Counted from the first letter of the stretch, positions 43,881 through 53,081 are shown. The stretch: DNA of 64,000 bases from Clostridium sartagoforme (GCF_004794105.1 NZ_SRYR01000002.1:289478-353477), one strand, 5' to 3'. Numbers and translations: made by a program. Notes: generated by a model from the sequence alone, not told the origin.

Positions 43881-45275
43881 ATGGATTTTATAACAATATC
43901 TTTTGAAAACAATAGTAACATTCCATTATATATTCAGCTTTATAATTATTTTAAAAAGGAAATTGAAGTAGGCAACTTAAAAGCTAATAGTAAATTACCT
44001 TCAAAAAGGAAGTTATCTAAGCATTTACAAATAAGTCAAAATACTATTGAAGCTGCTTATGAACAATTAATTATAGAGGGATATATTATTTCTCTGCCTA
44101 AGAAAGGATACTTTGTTTGTGAACTTGAAGAAGTTTTTAAGGGAGAGGAAATAATTGAAGAGGAAACTATTATAAAAAAGAATAAAAATGAATATAAGTA
44201 TGAATTCTTCTCAAGTAGAGTAGATTTAGGCAGTTTTCCACATGCTATATGGAAGAGAATAAATAAAGAAATAATTAGTGAAGAAAATAAAGGTTTACTT
44301 CAAATTGGTCACTCTCAAGGTGATAAAAATTTAAGAGAAACAATTTCTAATTACTTAAGATTTTCAAGAGGAGTAAAGTCCACTGCAGATAATATTGTAG
44401 TAGGTGCCGGTAGTGAATATTTAATTCAGTTATTAATTAACTTACTAGGTAGAAATAAATTTTATGGAGTAGAAGAACCAGGCTATTATAAAGTAAGGAA
44501 GATTTTAAATATTAATGGAATTTATCCAAAGGGAATAAGTTTAGATAATCAAGGTATTAGTATAAGGGAGCTTGAAAGTTTAAAGGTTCAAGTCCTTCAT
44601 ATTACTCCATCTCATCAATTTCCATCAGGAATAATAATGCCTATAAATAGAAGAATGCAATTATTATCTTGGGCAAATAAAGATGATGATAGATATATTA
44701 TTGAGGATGACTATGATAGTGAGTTTAGATTTGAAGGAAGACCAATACCAGCTCTTCAAAGTTTAGATTCTAATGGAAGGGTTATTTACTTAGGAACCTT
44801 TTCAAAATGTTTTTCACCATCTATAAGAATTGCTTATATGGTGTTGCCTGATGAACTTATAAAAATATATAGAAGAGACTTTAGCTTTTTAGCATGTACA
44901 GTTTCTAGAATTACACAACAAGCTTTATTTAAGTTTATAAAAGAAGGATACTTTGAAAGACACTTAAATAAAATGAGAAATTTATATAAGAAAAAGAGAG
45001 AGTTTTTAATAAATCTCATAAATAAGCATTTTTCTAACACTGAAATTATAGGCACTAATTCAGGGCTTCATTTATTATTAAAAGTTAATAATGGGATGAC
45101 TGAAAGGGAATTAATTAAAAAAGCAGAAGAAAAGAAAATAAGGATATTAGGTTTATCAAACTCATATATTGATTCAAATATGGAAACTAGTACTGTATTT
45201 TTAGGTTATGCTAGCTTAAGTAATGAGGAAATGGAAGAAGCGGTAATATTACTAAAAAAAGCATGGAATTTATAA
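43881..45275 (+). CDS. MocR-type (GntR/aminotransferase fusion) transcriptional regulator
   Basis: A 464-residue regulator with an N-terminal GntR winged helix (about 10-75, NIPLYIQLYNYFKKEIEVGN, LPSKRKLSKHLQISQNTIEAA) joined to a fold-type I aminotransferase domain that binds PLP as effector. The aminotransferase part shows YIIEDDYDSEFRFEG and TFSKCFSPSIRIAYM, where K in TFSK would hold PLP. It starts after TGGAGGA. Divergent placement next to alr, a PLP enzyme of D-alanine metabolism, suggests it senses PLP or D-alanine and controls alr; PdxR-like control of PLP genes is an alternative. Confidence 0.88.
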   Translation: MDFITISFENNSNIPLYIQLYNYFKKEIEVGNLKANSKLPSKRKLSKHLQISQNTIEAAYEQLIIEGYIISLPKKGYFVCELEEVFKGEEIIEEETIIKKNKNEYKYEFFSSRVDLGSFPHAIWKRINKEIISEENKGLLQIGHSQGDKNLRETISNYLRFSRGVKSTADNIVVGAGSEYLIQLLINLLGRNKFYGVEEPGYYKVRKILNINGIYPKGISLDNQGISIRELESLKVQVLHITPSHQFPSGIIMPINRRMQLLSWANKDDDRYIIEDDYDSEFRFEGRPIPALQSLDSNGRVIYLGTFSKCFSPSIRIAYMVLPDELIKIYRRDFSFLACTVSRITQQALFKFIKEGYFERHLNKMRNLYKKKREFLINLINKHFSNTEIIGTNSGLHLLLKVNNGMTERELIKKAEEKKIRILGLSNSYIDSNMETSTVFLGYASLSNEEMEEAVILLKKAWNL

Positions 45276-45326
45276 AAATATTTAGGAAATAATATAAGCA
45301 GAGTATTAAAAAAGGAAGTATTTATT

Positions 45327-46511
45327 ATGGCTTATATTAATTTTAAAGAAGAAAAAGATGTAGCAATAGATCAACTATATAAAAGAAGAGAGAATAATAG
45401 AAAACTTATTAATAGTATCTCAACTAGTAAAACAATATCGAAGTTATATTCACCAAATGAGAAATATAGCTATAAGAATCATAATGAAATTGTTTTTGGT
45501 GGTGGCCATCCCAAGTGGGAAGAGGATTTAGAAGAAATTGCAGACTTAGATATTGCATGTGCAACTTTTAATAAATGCATATTTTCAAATGTGAAGTTTT
45601 TAAGATGTAAATTTATTGGATGTGTTTTTAATGACTGCGACTTTATAGGTGGTGGAGCACTATTTGAAGACTGTTCTTTTGTAAAGAAGGAAAGTGAAGA
45701 TAAGCCCAATTTAAATGTAGATGATAATTTATCTTGTGAGTTTATTAATTGTAATATATATGCAAAATTCTTTTTATCTAGTTTAGAATTTATTATTTTT
45801 GACAATTGTGAGATTAAAGAAACTAAATTTGATTTATGCGATGTTAGTAGTGCTATAGTAATAAATTCTAATATTAATAAGATGTTTATTACAGATTCAA
45901 ATTTATCAGGGTTTAAATTATTAGATACATACATTCAGGATTTAGAATTTAAAGATAAAGATAAAAGTAAACTAGATGAGAAAACCTTCTTTGATAAGAT
46001 TGAACTAAGAAAAAAAGATAGAGATGAATATGAAGGTGTCTATACTATATATGAGAATATTGCAAATAAGTTTAAAGAGAATAACTTAACCAACAACTTT
46101 GGAGAATACTATTTTTTATGTAGGAAGGTTCAAAGAAATGTGCTTAAGCCTATGCCTAAAATTTTTTCAACTGTTGGACTTTTAAGTAGTGGTTATGGAG
46201 AAAGACCCATATATGCAGTATATTTTTCTCTAGGAATTATTTTAATATTTTCAGTTTTATATTTATTATTTGGAGTAGTACTTAATGGTGAGATAGTTAA
46301 CTTTTATGATTTATACAAAATTAGCTTTAAAGAACTTTTAACTTTATATAATGAATCATTAAACCTAAGTGTTGGAATGTTTGCTGGAGTTGGATTAACT
46401 GAAGCGCAACCATCGCCAGCATCCTATATGCTTAGCAATATTGAAATGCTAATAGGTATTTTAATGATGGGACTAGGAATAGGGGCTTTAGTTAAAAAAA
46501 TAGTAAGATAA
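45327..46511 (+). CDS. Pentapeptide-repeat protein with two-helix ion-channel-like C-terminus
   Basis: A 394-residue protein of unusual plan. Residues about 70-210 are pentapeptide-type repeats (IACATFNKCIFSNVKFLRCK, FIGCVFNDCDF and so on) forming a right-handed beta-helix. A helical linker follows (about 220-280), then a membrane segment (AVYFSLGIILIFSVLYLLFG), a re-entrant-like stretch (LNLSVGMFAGVGLTEAQPSP) and a last helix (NIEMLIGILMMGLGIGALVK). The last part looks like the pore of a two-helix potassium channel, but the TVGYG filter is replaced by AGVGLTE, so potassium selectivity is doubtful. Starts after AAAGGAAG. Function not known. Confidence 0.75.
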   Translation: MAYINFKEEKDVAIDQLYKRRENNRKLINSISTSKTISKLYSPNEKYSYKNHNEIVFGGGHPKWEEDLEEIADLDIACATFNKCIFSNVKFLRCKFIGCVFNDCDFIGGGALFEDCSFVKKESEDKPNLNVDDNLSCEFINCNIYAKFFLSSLEFIIFDNCEIKETKFDLCDVSSAIVINSNINKMFITDSNLSGFKLLDTYIQDLEFKDKDKSKLDEKTFFDKIELRKKDRDEYEGVYTIYENIANKFKENNLTNNFGEYYFLCRKVQRNVLKPMPKIFSTVGLLSSGYGERPIYAVYFSLGIILIFSVLYLLFGVVLNGEIVNFYDLYKISFKELLTLYNESLNLSVGMFAGVGLTEAQPSPASYMLSNIEMLIGILMMGLGIGALVKKIVR

Positions 46512-46525
46512 GATGTTTTAAATTG

Positions 46526-46668
46526 AGCAGGAGTTTTTAACATATTATGCTCGGCCTACGTCGTAAACTCCAAGTCGGCTTACGCACAATATGTTAAAAA
46601 CTCCTTGAATAATTTAAACTTGTGGATGCAGCTGACCAAAGGAAGAAATTCAGGCAAGCTGAATTTCA
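46526..46668 (+). repeat. Structured 143-bp dispersed repeat, copy 1
   Basis: A perfect 17-bp stem, GGAGTTTTTAACATATT (46530-46546) with 46588-46604, encloses a relatively GC-rich loop (CTCGGCCTACGTCG, AAGTCGGCTTACGC). A second hairpin follows: GAAATTCAG-gcaag-CTGAATTTC (46645-46667). The same block, same strand, recurs at 52384-52527. It lies directly after a membrane protein gene. It could be a mobile repeat, a terminator or a small structured RNA. Confidence 0.75.
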
Positions 46669-46756
46669 AGAATTATTGAGGAGTGTGCATGTCAAATTAA
46701 AATATTACTTCATCTTATAACTACATTAAATAATGATATTTGATAGTAATTTAATA

Positions 46757-46922
46757 TTTAAAATGAAAGAATTAAGGAAGAGGTTTTGCACTGCAAAACC
46801 TCTTTTGTTTTAAAGATATTCTTATAAAAAATGTAAGGATTTTTTTATATGCATTCTTTCATTTTTTCATTTTTTAATTCTTTCATTCCTTAATTAATAA
46901 AATGCGAAGCATTTTATTACAT
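46757..46922. repeat. A/T repeat with two hairpins (dispersed repeat family)
   Basis: AATGAAAGAATTAAGGAA near the left end is partly inverted near the right end (TTAATTCTTTCATT, CCTTAATT). Inside are GAGGTTTTGCActGCAAAAC (about 46781-46803, followed by T-rich sequence) and, at the right end, AATAAAATGC-gaa-GCATTTTATT. With the 143-bp repeat this fills most of the gap 46512-47049; no gene is seen there. Confidence 0.5.
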
Positions 46923-47049
46923 TAGTATACTTTATGAAACTATGATACAGAAAAGTGCTTACTTAACAAAATTTAGCATTAGGTGTAATATATAGTATAA
47001 TTAATTGCATAAAATTAAAAAAGATTTTCAAGTTAAGAAACGAGGTACA

Positions 47050-47154
47050 ATGATGAATATTAATAAATATAAAAATATTCCTAGAGAGTTAGGGAATATA
47101 AAAATTACAGCTATTGATATGGCTGAGGTTAGGAGTATAAGGATTAATGATTAA
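47050..47154 (+). CDS. Possible 34-residue leader peptide overlapping the transporter gene
   Basis: ATG at 47050 (and 47053) follows CGAGGTAC and opens a 34-codon frame (MNINKYKNIPRELGNIKIT and so on to RIND) whose stop overlaps the ATG of the next gene at 47147. The overlap, and the lack of another ribosome site for that gene, suggest translational coupling. It may be a small protein, a regulatory leader peptide or a remnant of a longer gene. No family recognised. Confidence 0.45.
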   Translation: MMNINKYKNIPRELGNIKITAIDMAEVRSIRIND

Positions 47155-48685
47155 AGAGGTTATTTTTCAGTTAATTGAAAAGAAAGAATTTTTCCTAAAT
47201 CTTTTATTAGAGCATTTAGAGATATCTATAATATCTATAGTTATAGCAACTATAATTGGATTAATTTTAGGAATTTTAATTAGTGAGTATGAGAAAAGCT
47301 CAAAATTAGTTCTTGGAATAATTAATTTTATTTACACTATTCCATCAATTTCACTTTTAGGATTTTTAATTCCACTATCAGGGATAGGGAATACTACTGC
47401 AATTATAGCTTTAACTATTTATGCTTTATTACCAATGGTGCGTAATACTCATACTGGTATAACTAATATTGATAATAAAGTATTAGAGGCTGCAAAGGGG
47501 ATGGGGAGTACTAATTTTCAAATTTTATATAAAATAAAACTTCCTTTAGCTATGCCAGTTATAATAACAGGATTACGTAGTATGGCAACTATGACTATTG
47601 CATTAGCAGGTATTGCATCCTTTATAGGAGCAGGAGGACTTGGAGTTGCTATTTATAGAGGAATAACAACTAATAATGCAGCCTTAACGATAGCAGGAAG
47701 TTTACTTATTGCTATTTTAGCTATAGTAGTGGACATGCTATTAAGTTTAATTACTAGATTTTCTAAGAAGAATATTAGAAAAAATAAAAAAATAAAATGG
47801 GTAGCATTAGTTGTGATAATTGTTTTAGTTGCTTCATTAGTAGGAAGAGGCATAGGTAAAAAAGCAGATATTAAAACTATTAATATTGCAACAAAACCTA
47901 TGACAGAACAATATATAATTGGATCAATATTAAAAGAAACTATTGAGGATAAAACAGATTTAAATGTAAATATAATTCAAGGTGTAGGTGGTGGAACATC
48001 CAATATTATGCCTGGTATGGAAAATAAAGAATTTGATATGTATCCAGAATATACTTCAACTGGATGGAATATGGTTCTAAAACATGATGGAGTATATGAT
48101 GAATCTATGTATGAAGAATTAAAAAAAGAGTACCTAGAAAAGTATAATTATATTTGGACAGGTAACTTTGGATTTAATGACTCTTATGGTCTGGCTGTTA
48201 AGAAAGATATAGCTGAAAAGTATAATTTAAAAACATATTCTGACCTTGCAAAAGTATCTGATAAGTTAATATTTGGTGCTGAATATGATTTTTATGAAAG
48301 ACCAGATGGATATAATAGTTTTGCTGAAACTTATGGATTTAACTTTAAAAGTACAGTGGATTTAGATATTGGATTAAAATATTCTGCAATTAATGAAGGT
48401 AAGGTAGATGTTATGAATATTTTCACAACAGATGGACAACTTTCTGTTTCAGATGTTGTAGTTTTAGAAGATGATAAACAGTTCTTCTCTTCAGCTATGG
48501 CAGTTATGGTCGTAAGAGGTGAAATATTAGATGCTTATCCAGAATTAAATGAAGTACTAGATAGTTTAGAAGAAATTTTAGATGATAAAACAATGTCAGA
48601 TCTTAATTATCAAGTTGAATCAGGTGGTAAATCTCCAGAAGATGTTGCTAAAGAGTTTATGTTAGAAAAAGGAATTATAGAATAG
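47147..48685 (+). CDS. Glycine betaine/choline-type ABC transporter, fused permease and substrate-binding protein
   Basis: OpuB/OpuC-like osmoprotectant importer subunit of 512 residues. Residues 1-205 form a six-helix permease with the coupling-loop motif EAAKGMGSTNFQILYKIKLP. A further helix (about 220-240) leads to an extracytoplasmic OpuAC-type binding domain (about 245-512), seen in TINIATKPMTEQYIIGSIL, MYPEYTSTGWN and GLAVKKDIAEKYNLKT. The fusion of permease and receptor is common in clostridia and lactic acid bacteria. The ATPase gene follows 11 bases later. Starts at ATG overlapping the small frame before it. Confidence 0.9.
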   Translation: MIKEVIFQLIEKKEFFLNLLLEHLEISIISIVIATIIGLILGILISEYEKSSKLVLGIINFIYTIPSISLLGFLIPLSGIGNTTAIIALTIYALLPMVRNTHTGITNIDNKVLEAAKGMGSTNFQILYKIKLPLAMPVIITGLRSMATMTIALAGIASFIGAGGLGVAIYRGITTNNAALTIAGSLLIAILAIVVDMLLSLITRFSKKNIRKNKKIKWVALVVIIVLVASLVGRGIGKKADIKTINIATKPMTEQYIIGSILKETIEDKTDLNVNIIQGVGGGTSNIMPGMENKEFDMYPEYTSTGWNMVLKHDGVYDESMYEELKKEYLEKYNYIWTGNFGFNDSYGLAVKKDIAEKYNLKTYSDLAKVSDKLIFGAEYDFYERPDGYNSFAETYGFNFKSTVDLDIGLKYSAINEGKVDVMNIFTTDGQLSVSDVVVLEDDKQFFSSAMAVMVVRGEILDAYPELNEVLDSLEEILDDKTMSDLNYQVESGGKSPEDVAKEFMLEKGIIE

Positions 48686-48696
48686 GAGGTTATAGA

Positions 48697-49473
48697 ATGG
48701 AAGAGATAATTAGATTTAATAATATTAAGAAAAGCTATGGAAATAAAACAATTGTAGAAGAGTTTAATCTTCTGATTGAAAAAGGAGAGTTTTTAACCAT
48801 AATAGGAAGCTCGGGCTCAGGGAAAACTACAATATTAAAGATGATTAATGGATTAATTAAACCTGAATCAGGTAATGTTTTTATAAAAAATAAAAATATT
48901 GAAGAAGAAAATATAATAGATCTCCGTAGGAATATAGGTTATGCAATTCAGGGAAGCGTGTTATTTCCTCATATGACAGTGGAAGAAAATATTGCTTATG
49001 TTCCTAATTTATTAAATAAAAAAGATAAAGAAAAGACTAAGTCAGCAGTTAAGAAGTGGATGGATATAGTTGGCTTAGAAGAAGATATGCTTAATAGATA
49101 TCCTGATGAACTTTCAGGTGGACAGCAACAAAGAGTAGGGATAGCCAGGTCTTTGGCTGCATCACCAGATATTCTTTTGATGGATGAACCCTTTGGAGCA
49201 GTAGATGAAATTACTAGAGGACAATTACAGGAGGAAATCTTAAATATTCATAATAAGACTGGGATCACAATTATATTTGTTACACACGATATTTCAGAAG
49301 CTATTAAGCTTGGGACAAAAGTTCTTGTAATGAATGAAGGGAAAATAGAACAATATTCAGAACCGAAAGAAGTATTAAAAAATCCAGCAACTGATTTTGT
49401 AAAGGCATTAGTATCAAGAGAAAGACATTTCTATAATATTACTGATGATAATGAACAAAAATCAATATATTAG
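48697..49473 (+). CDS. Betaine/choline-type ABC transporter ATP-binding protein
   Basis: Energises the OpuB-type permease encoded just before it. The 258-residue ATPase has Walker A GSSGSGKTT (37-45), Q-loop region AIQGSVLFPHMTVEENI, signature LSGGQQQRVGIARSLA, Walker B LLMDEPFGAVD and the switch His in VTHDISEA. It lacks the C-terminal CBS domains that sense ionic strength in OpuA/OpuC ATPases, so osmotic control would have to come from elsewhere. TAGGAGG precedes the ATG. Confidence 0.92.
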   Translation: MEEIIRFNNIKKSYGNKTIVEEFNLLIEKGEFLTIIGSSGSGKTTILKMINGLIKPESGNVFIKNKNIEEENIIDLRRNIGYAIQGSVLFPHMTVEENIAYVPNLLNKKDKEKTKSAVKKWMDIVGLEEDMLNRYPDELSGGQQQRVGIARSLAASPDILLMDEPFGAVDEITRGQLQEEILNIHNKTGITIIFVTHDISEAIKLGTKVLVMNEGKIEQYSEPKEVLKNPATDFVKALVSRERHFYNITDDNEQKSIY

Positions 49474-49586
49474 TGGTTGATTAGTAAGCTTGATATTATA
49501 TATGTTTCAATAAATAATATAGTTTGAGGGTTTATATAATATAAAATTTATTTGTAATGAAAAAAATTATTAAAAAGTTAGAAAAT

Positions 49587-49615
49587 AGAGGATGTATATA
49601 GGCATCCTCTTTTTA
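49587..49615 (+). terminator. Rho-independent terminator
   Basis: AGAGGATG and CATCCTCT around TATATAGG, then TTTTTAT, about 115 bases after the transporter operon. The rest of 49474-49787 is A/T-rich and shows no convincing gene. Confidence 0.85.
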
Positions 49616-49787
49616 TATTGCAAAAAGTTATTTTCATTAGAATATCTTTTTTATTTAAATTACTAATAAAAAGCATGAGCATAAAATTGTTAAAAGTAAA
49701 TAAAAGGAATAAAGTATTGTTTTTCGATAAAAATATCTTGAAAAAGATTAATAACAATGATATTATAGAAAAAATAGGAGGATTAAT

Positions 49788-50282
49788 ATGGAAATCGGAA
49801 ATGAAAAAAATTTATCAAAAATATTAAATATTATACTTAACTTTAGCATTATATTTGGAGGATTACTTACAGCAATATTAATTTACGATACTTTTATAAA
49901 TAGAGAAATTCAAAATATATTAATAAACAAGGTGATAGTAGTAATATTATTAGTGGTAGGAATTAGTAACTTGTTTTATATAGTTTTTAAATTAAAAGGA
50001 ATAATTAAAACACTTATTAAAGGTGATCCTTTTGTTAGAGCTAATGCAAATGCTTTTAAAAAGATATCATTATCATCCTTATTAATAGCAATTTGCTATT
50101 TATTTAATTTGCTACTAAATTCTGATTTAAGGAAATTTAAACTTATTTATGTGGATAATATGGGTATTCATACTGATATGGAAGTATTTATATTTTTATT
50201 TGCTTCAGCTTTTATTTATATCCTAGCTAAAGTTTTTGATAAGGCAGTATCTTTTAAAGAAGATAATGATTTAACGATATGA
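49788..50282 (+). CDS. DUF2975 family membrane protein
   Basis: A 164-residue protein with four membrane segments (about 13-33, 45-65, 85-103, 125-145). Family marks are GDPFVRANANAFKKIS in the middle and AKVFDKAVSFKEDNDLTI at the end. Proteins of this type are commonly encoded next to a small YozG-like regulator, as here, 13 bases downstream. Role unknown. The ATG follows TAGGAGGA. Confidence 0.85.
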   Translation: MEIGNEKNLSKILNIILNFSIIFGGLLTAILIYDTFINREIQNILINKVIVVILLVVGISNLFYIVFKLKGIIKTLIKGDPFVRANANAFKKISLSSLLIAICYLFNLLLNSDLRKFKLIYVDNMGIHTDMEVFIFLFASAFIYILAKVFDKAVSFKEDNDLTI

Positions 50283-50295
50283 TGAGGAGATGGGT

Positions 50296-50502
50296 ATGGG
50301 AATTATAGTGAACTTAGATGTTATGATGGCAAAGAGAAAAATATCATTGAATGATTTAGCTGAAAAAGTTGGAATAACTAATGCTAATCTTTCAGTTTTA
50401 AAAACTAATAAGGCTAAGGCAGTTAGATTCTCAACTCTAGAAGCAATTTGTAGGGAATTAAACTGTCAGCCAGGAGATATATTAGAGTATAGAAAAGAAT
50501 AA
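50296..50502 (+). CDS. YozG-like Cro/CI helix-turn-helix regulator
   Basis: A 68-residue DNA-binding protein: IVNLDVMMAKRKISLNDLAE, VGITNANLSVLKTNKAKAV, then ICRELNCQPGDILEY, the standard small XRE domain of the YozG group. ATG 50296 is preferred because GAGGAG ends 6 bases before it; ATG 50290 would be too close. It forms an operon with the DUF2975 gene before and the DUF4173 gene 12 bases after, and probably controls it. Confidence 0.88.
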   Translation: MGIIVNLDVMMAKRKISLNDLAEKVGITNANLSVLKTNKAKAVRFSTLEAICRELNCQPGDILEYRKE

Positions 50503-50514
50503 TGGAGGTGTAAT

Positions 50515-52365
50515 ATGATTAATGCTGTGTCTTTAGTTTTAATGAAAAATGATAAAATTTTATTACTTAAGAGAGAAAAAAATAGAATACCAATTATAGT
50601 AATGAAGGATGATGAAACACCAGAAAAATCCTTAGAGAGATGGGCAAAAGATAATATCACAGTAGGAACTTCAAAATTGATAAGAGTAGATAAAACCTTT
50701 AATATTGAAGGATATAATATTAATTTGATTTTTATAGATGCTTCTAACTCAGATGTAAATATATCTAATGAAGATTTAATATTAGATTCCTTTGACGTAA
50801 GTAATATAAATAGGTTTGAAGAAGAACTTTTAAGAGCTGTAGTTATGAAGTGTAACTCAATTAACTATAGAACTTATTCCATTGAAATATTAGAAAGAGT
50901 TTATAATATAAGAAATAATTATAGGATTAGAAAGCCTTTAATAGAACTAGAAAAAGGAAGGATGAAAAGCAATAAGGCTATTAATTTAATTCCTTTAACT
51001 TTAATATTAGGAGCCATTTTATCTATATTCTTATTTAACTATTTTGGAATATCAATAGCAATTGTCACTGTATTAATGACTGTAATATTCTTTAGTGTTA
51101 TAGGTGTAAGGAATAAAAGCTATTTAGGATTATTTTTAGTTTTATCCAGTATAGCACTATCAATAACCTATGGAATATTTACTAATGAAGTATTTAGAGT
51201 TTTAAATTTAATAGTTATACCTATTAATTTGTTTTCAGGATTTTTATTATTAACTTATGAAAAACTACCTTTTAAATTTGTTGCTTTTATTACAGCATTT
51301 TTAGAAATTATAGTAGGGAAATCCTTTGAGAATACTGGGAAACTTACCTTTGAGTTTAGAGAAAAATTTAGTAAAGCTGATGGAGAAAAGAAAAGTAGGA
51401 ATACGAAACATATAATTAATGGAATTCTTATTTCTATTCCACTAGTAATAGTTTTACTAATGATCCTTTCAGGAGCTGATGAGGTATTTAGTTATTACCT
51501 ATCTAATATATGGGATTATATAAATATAAAAAATATTTATGATTTTATATCAAGAGTATTTATAGCTACCATTATTATGTTCTTAACTTATGGATTATAT
51601 TACTCTTTAGGATCAGTTAAAGTTGAAAATGTAAATAATAAAACCTTTAATAGAACATTAAATTCAACAACTATAATTACAATCTTAGTATCAATAATAT
51701 TAATTTATTTAGTATTTACGCAAGTACAAGTTACTCATTTATATTTAAATAAAGCACTACCATCTGGAGTTAGCTTCTCTGAGTATGCAAGGAAGGGATT
51801 CTTTCAACTAGTATTTTTAGTAGTAGTAAATTTAATTATGATAATATCTATAAAAATTAAAACAGATGTAAAACATTCTAAATCTAATAATATTTTAAAT
51901 GTTTTATATAGTATTATTACTTTATTAACTATTAATATGGGGGTAGCTGCAATATATAAGATGAACCTTTATATTGGAGAATTTGGATATACTAGACTAA
52001 GAATATTAGTTCAAGCATTTACTTTATTTTTATGCATAGCTTTATTATTACTCCTAGCTTTTATATGGAGAGAAAAACTTTTATTTAAACCTATTGTCGT
52101 ATCAGCAGTAGCAATATATTTAGTATTAAACTTTGTTAATTTAGATAATTTTATAGCTAAAGAAAATTTAAAGCTTATAAATACAAGAGCTGAAATTGAT
52201 TTATGGTATTTATCAACCTTATCCTTAGATGCAAAAGAAGCAATAGATGAAGGACGAGAAAAGGGATTAGTAAGTAGTGAATACTATAATTACTGGGCAA
52301 ATAAGAGGGTAGCAACTGAGCGCTGGTATGAGTATAACTATTTCAACAATAATATATTGAAATAA
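50515..52365 (+). CDS. DUF4173 membrane protein with Nudix-like N-terminal domain
   Basis: A 616-residue protein. The first 135 residues (AVSLVLMKNDKILLLKREKN) look like a Nudix-type fold, but no Nudix box with its Glu ligands is visible, so hydrolase activity is unlikely. About twelve membrane segments follow from residue 160. The C-terminal LWYLSTLSLDAKEAI and EYYNYWANKR are typical of the DUF4173/DUF4153 group. It is the third gene of the DUF2975-YozG operon. Role unknown. GGAGGTG precedes the ATG. Confidence 0.78.
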   Translation: MINAVSLVLMKNDKILLLKREKNRIPIIVMKDDETPEKSLERWAKDNITVGTSKLIRVDKTFNIEGYNINLIFIDASNSDVNISNEDLILDSFDVSNINRFEEELLRAVVMKCNSINYRTYSIEILERVYNIRNNYRIRKPLIELEKGRMKSNKAINLIPLTLILGAILSIFLFNYFGISIAIVTVLMTVIFFSVIGVRNKSYLGLFLVLSSIALSITYGIFTNEVFRVLNLIVIPINLFSGFLLLTYEKLPFKFVAFITAFLEIIVGKSFENTGKLTFEFREKFSKADGEKKSRNTKHIINGILISIPLVIVLLMILSGADEVFSYYLSNIWDYINIKNIYDFISRVFIATIIMFLTYGLYYSLGSVKVENVNNKTFNRTLNSTTIITILVSIILIYLVFTQVQVTHLYLNKALPSGVSFSEYARKGFFQLVFLVVVNLIMIISIKIKTDVKHSKSNNILNVLYSIITLLTINMGVAAIYKMNLYIGEFGYTRLRILVQAFTLFLCIALLLLLAFIWREKLLFKPIVVSAVAIYLVLNFVNLDNFIAKENLKLINTRAEIDLWYLSTLSLDAKEAIDEGREKGLVSSEYYNYWANKRVATERWYEYNYFNNNILK

Positions 52366-52383
52366 AACAGAGAAAAATAAATT

Positions 52384-52527
52384 GAACAGGAGTTTTTAAC
52401 ATATTATGCTCGGCCTCCGTCGCATGCTCCAAGTCAGCTTACGCACAATATGTTAAAAACTCCCTGTAAAATTTAAAATTGTAGATGTAGGCCTACTAAA
52501 GGAAAAAATTCAGGCGAGCTGAATTTC
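52384..52527 (+). repeat. Structured 143-bp dispersed repeat, copy 2
   Basis: Same order and strand as 46526-46668: the perfect 17-bp stem GGAGTTTTTAACATATT (52389-52405 with 52447-52463), a GC-rich loop with CTCGGCCTCCGTCG, then AAATTCAG-gcgag-CTGAATTT (52506-52526). The differences lie mostly in the loop and linker, while both stems are kept. Again directly after a membrane protein gene. Confidence 0.75.
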
Positions 52528-52646
52528 AAATTTATATAAAATCTACTTATTATACAATACTAGAACTATAACTTGAAAATCATGTGTAATTAAAATATAG
52601 AATAATGAATAACTGTATATTGGTCCACATTAAAGAGGAGGGTGGT

Positions 52647-53021
52647 ATGAAAAGGGTAAAAAATAATGTTCTTATTAGTATATTTGTAATTTTTATTATA
52701 CTAGGTATTTTCATATTTTGGTTTAAATATACTACTGAATTTAAAGTTACAAATATTTCACAATACACTAACCCCAATAATAGTTATACTATTCTGTTTC
52801 AATCTGTTGGAGAACCTTTTTTATTTGGATCAGAGGAAGTTAAAATAACGCTATTTGATAACAAAAAGAAAAAAGTAACAATCATTCATGGCGATATCAG
52901 CAACGATGGAGGAAGAGCAAGCGAAAGTAACATTAAAATCAAATGGTTCAATGATTATGTCGAAATTATTTTATCAGGAGATGAACAGAAGGATGAAATT
53001 TATAAAATAGATTATAATTAA
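52647..53021 (+). CDS. DUF5412-like small exported protein
   Basis: A 124-residue protein with one N-terminal membrane segment (about 8-27) and a beta-rich outer domain (YTNPNNSYTILFQSVGEPFL, FGSEEVKITLFD), similar to the DUF5412 family. Role unknown. The frame is open from 52605, but ATG 52647 follows GAGGAGGG and gives a proper membrane N-terminus. GC content rises slightly near the end compared with neighbours. Confidence 0.72.
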   Translation: MKRVKNNVLISIFVIFIILGIFIFWFKYTTEFKVTNISQYTNPNNSYTILFQSVGEPFLFGSEEVKITLFDNKKKKVTIIHGDISNDGGRASESNIKIKWFNDYVEIILSGDEQKDEIYKIDYN

Positions 53022-53081
53022 GAATTTTTAAAGTTTCTTTGATTAAAATAGTTAATGAAAAAAATAAAATTAAATATACTA

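Noticed and set aside
49618..49827. 69-codon frame on the + strand before the DUF2975 gene
   Set aside because: It starts at TTG in the terminator tail without a ribosome site, is Lys/Ile/Asn-rich like random A/T sequence, and overlaps the well-supported start at 49788.
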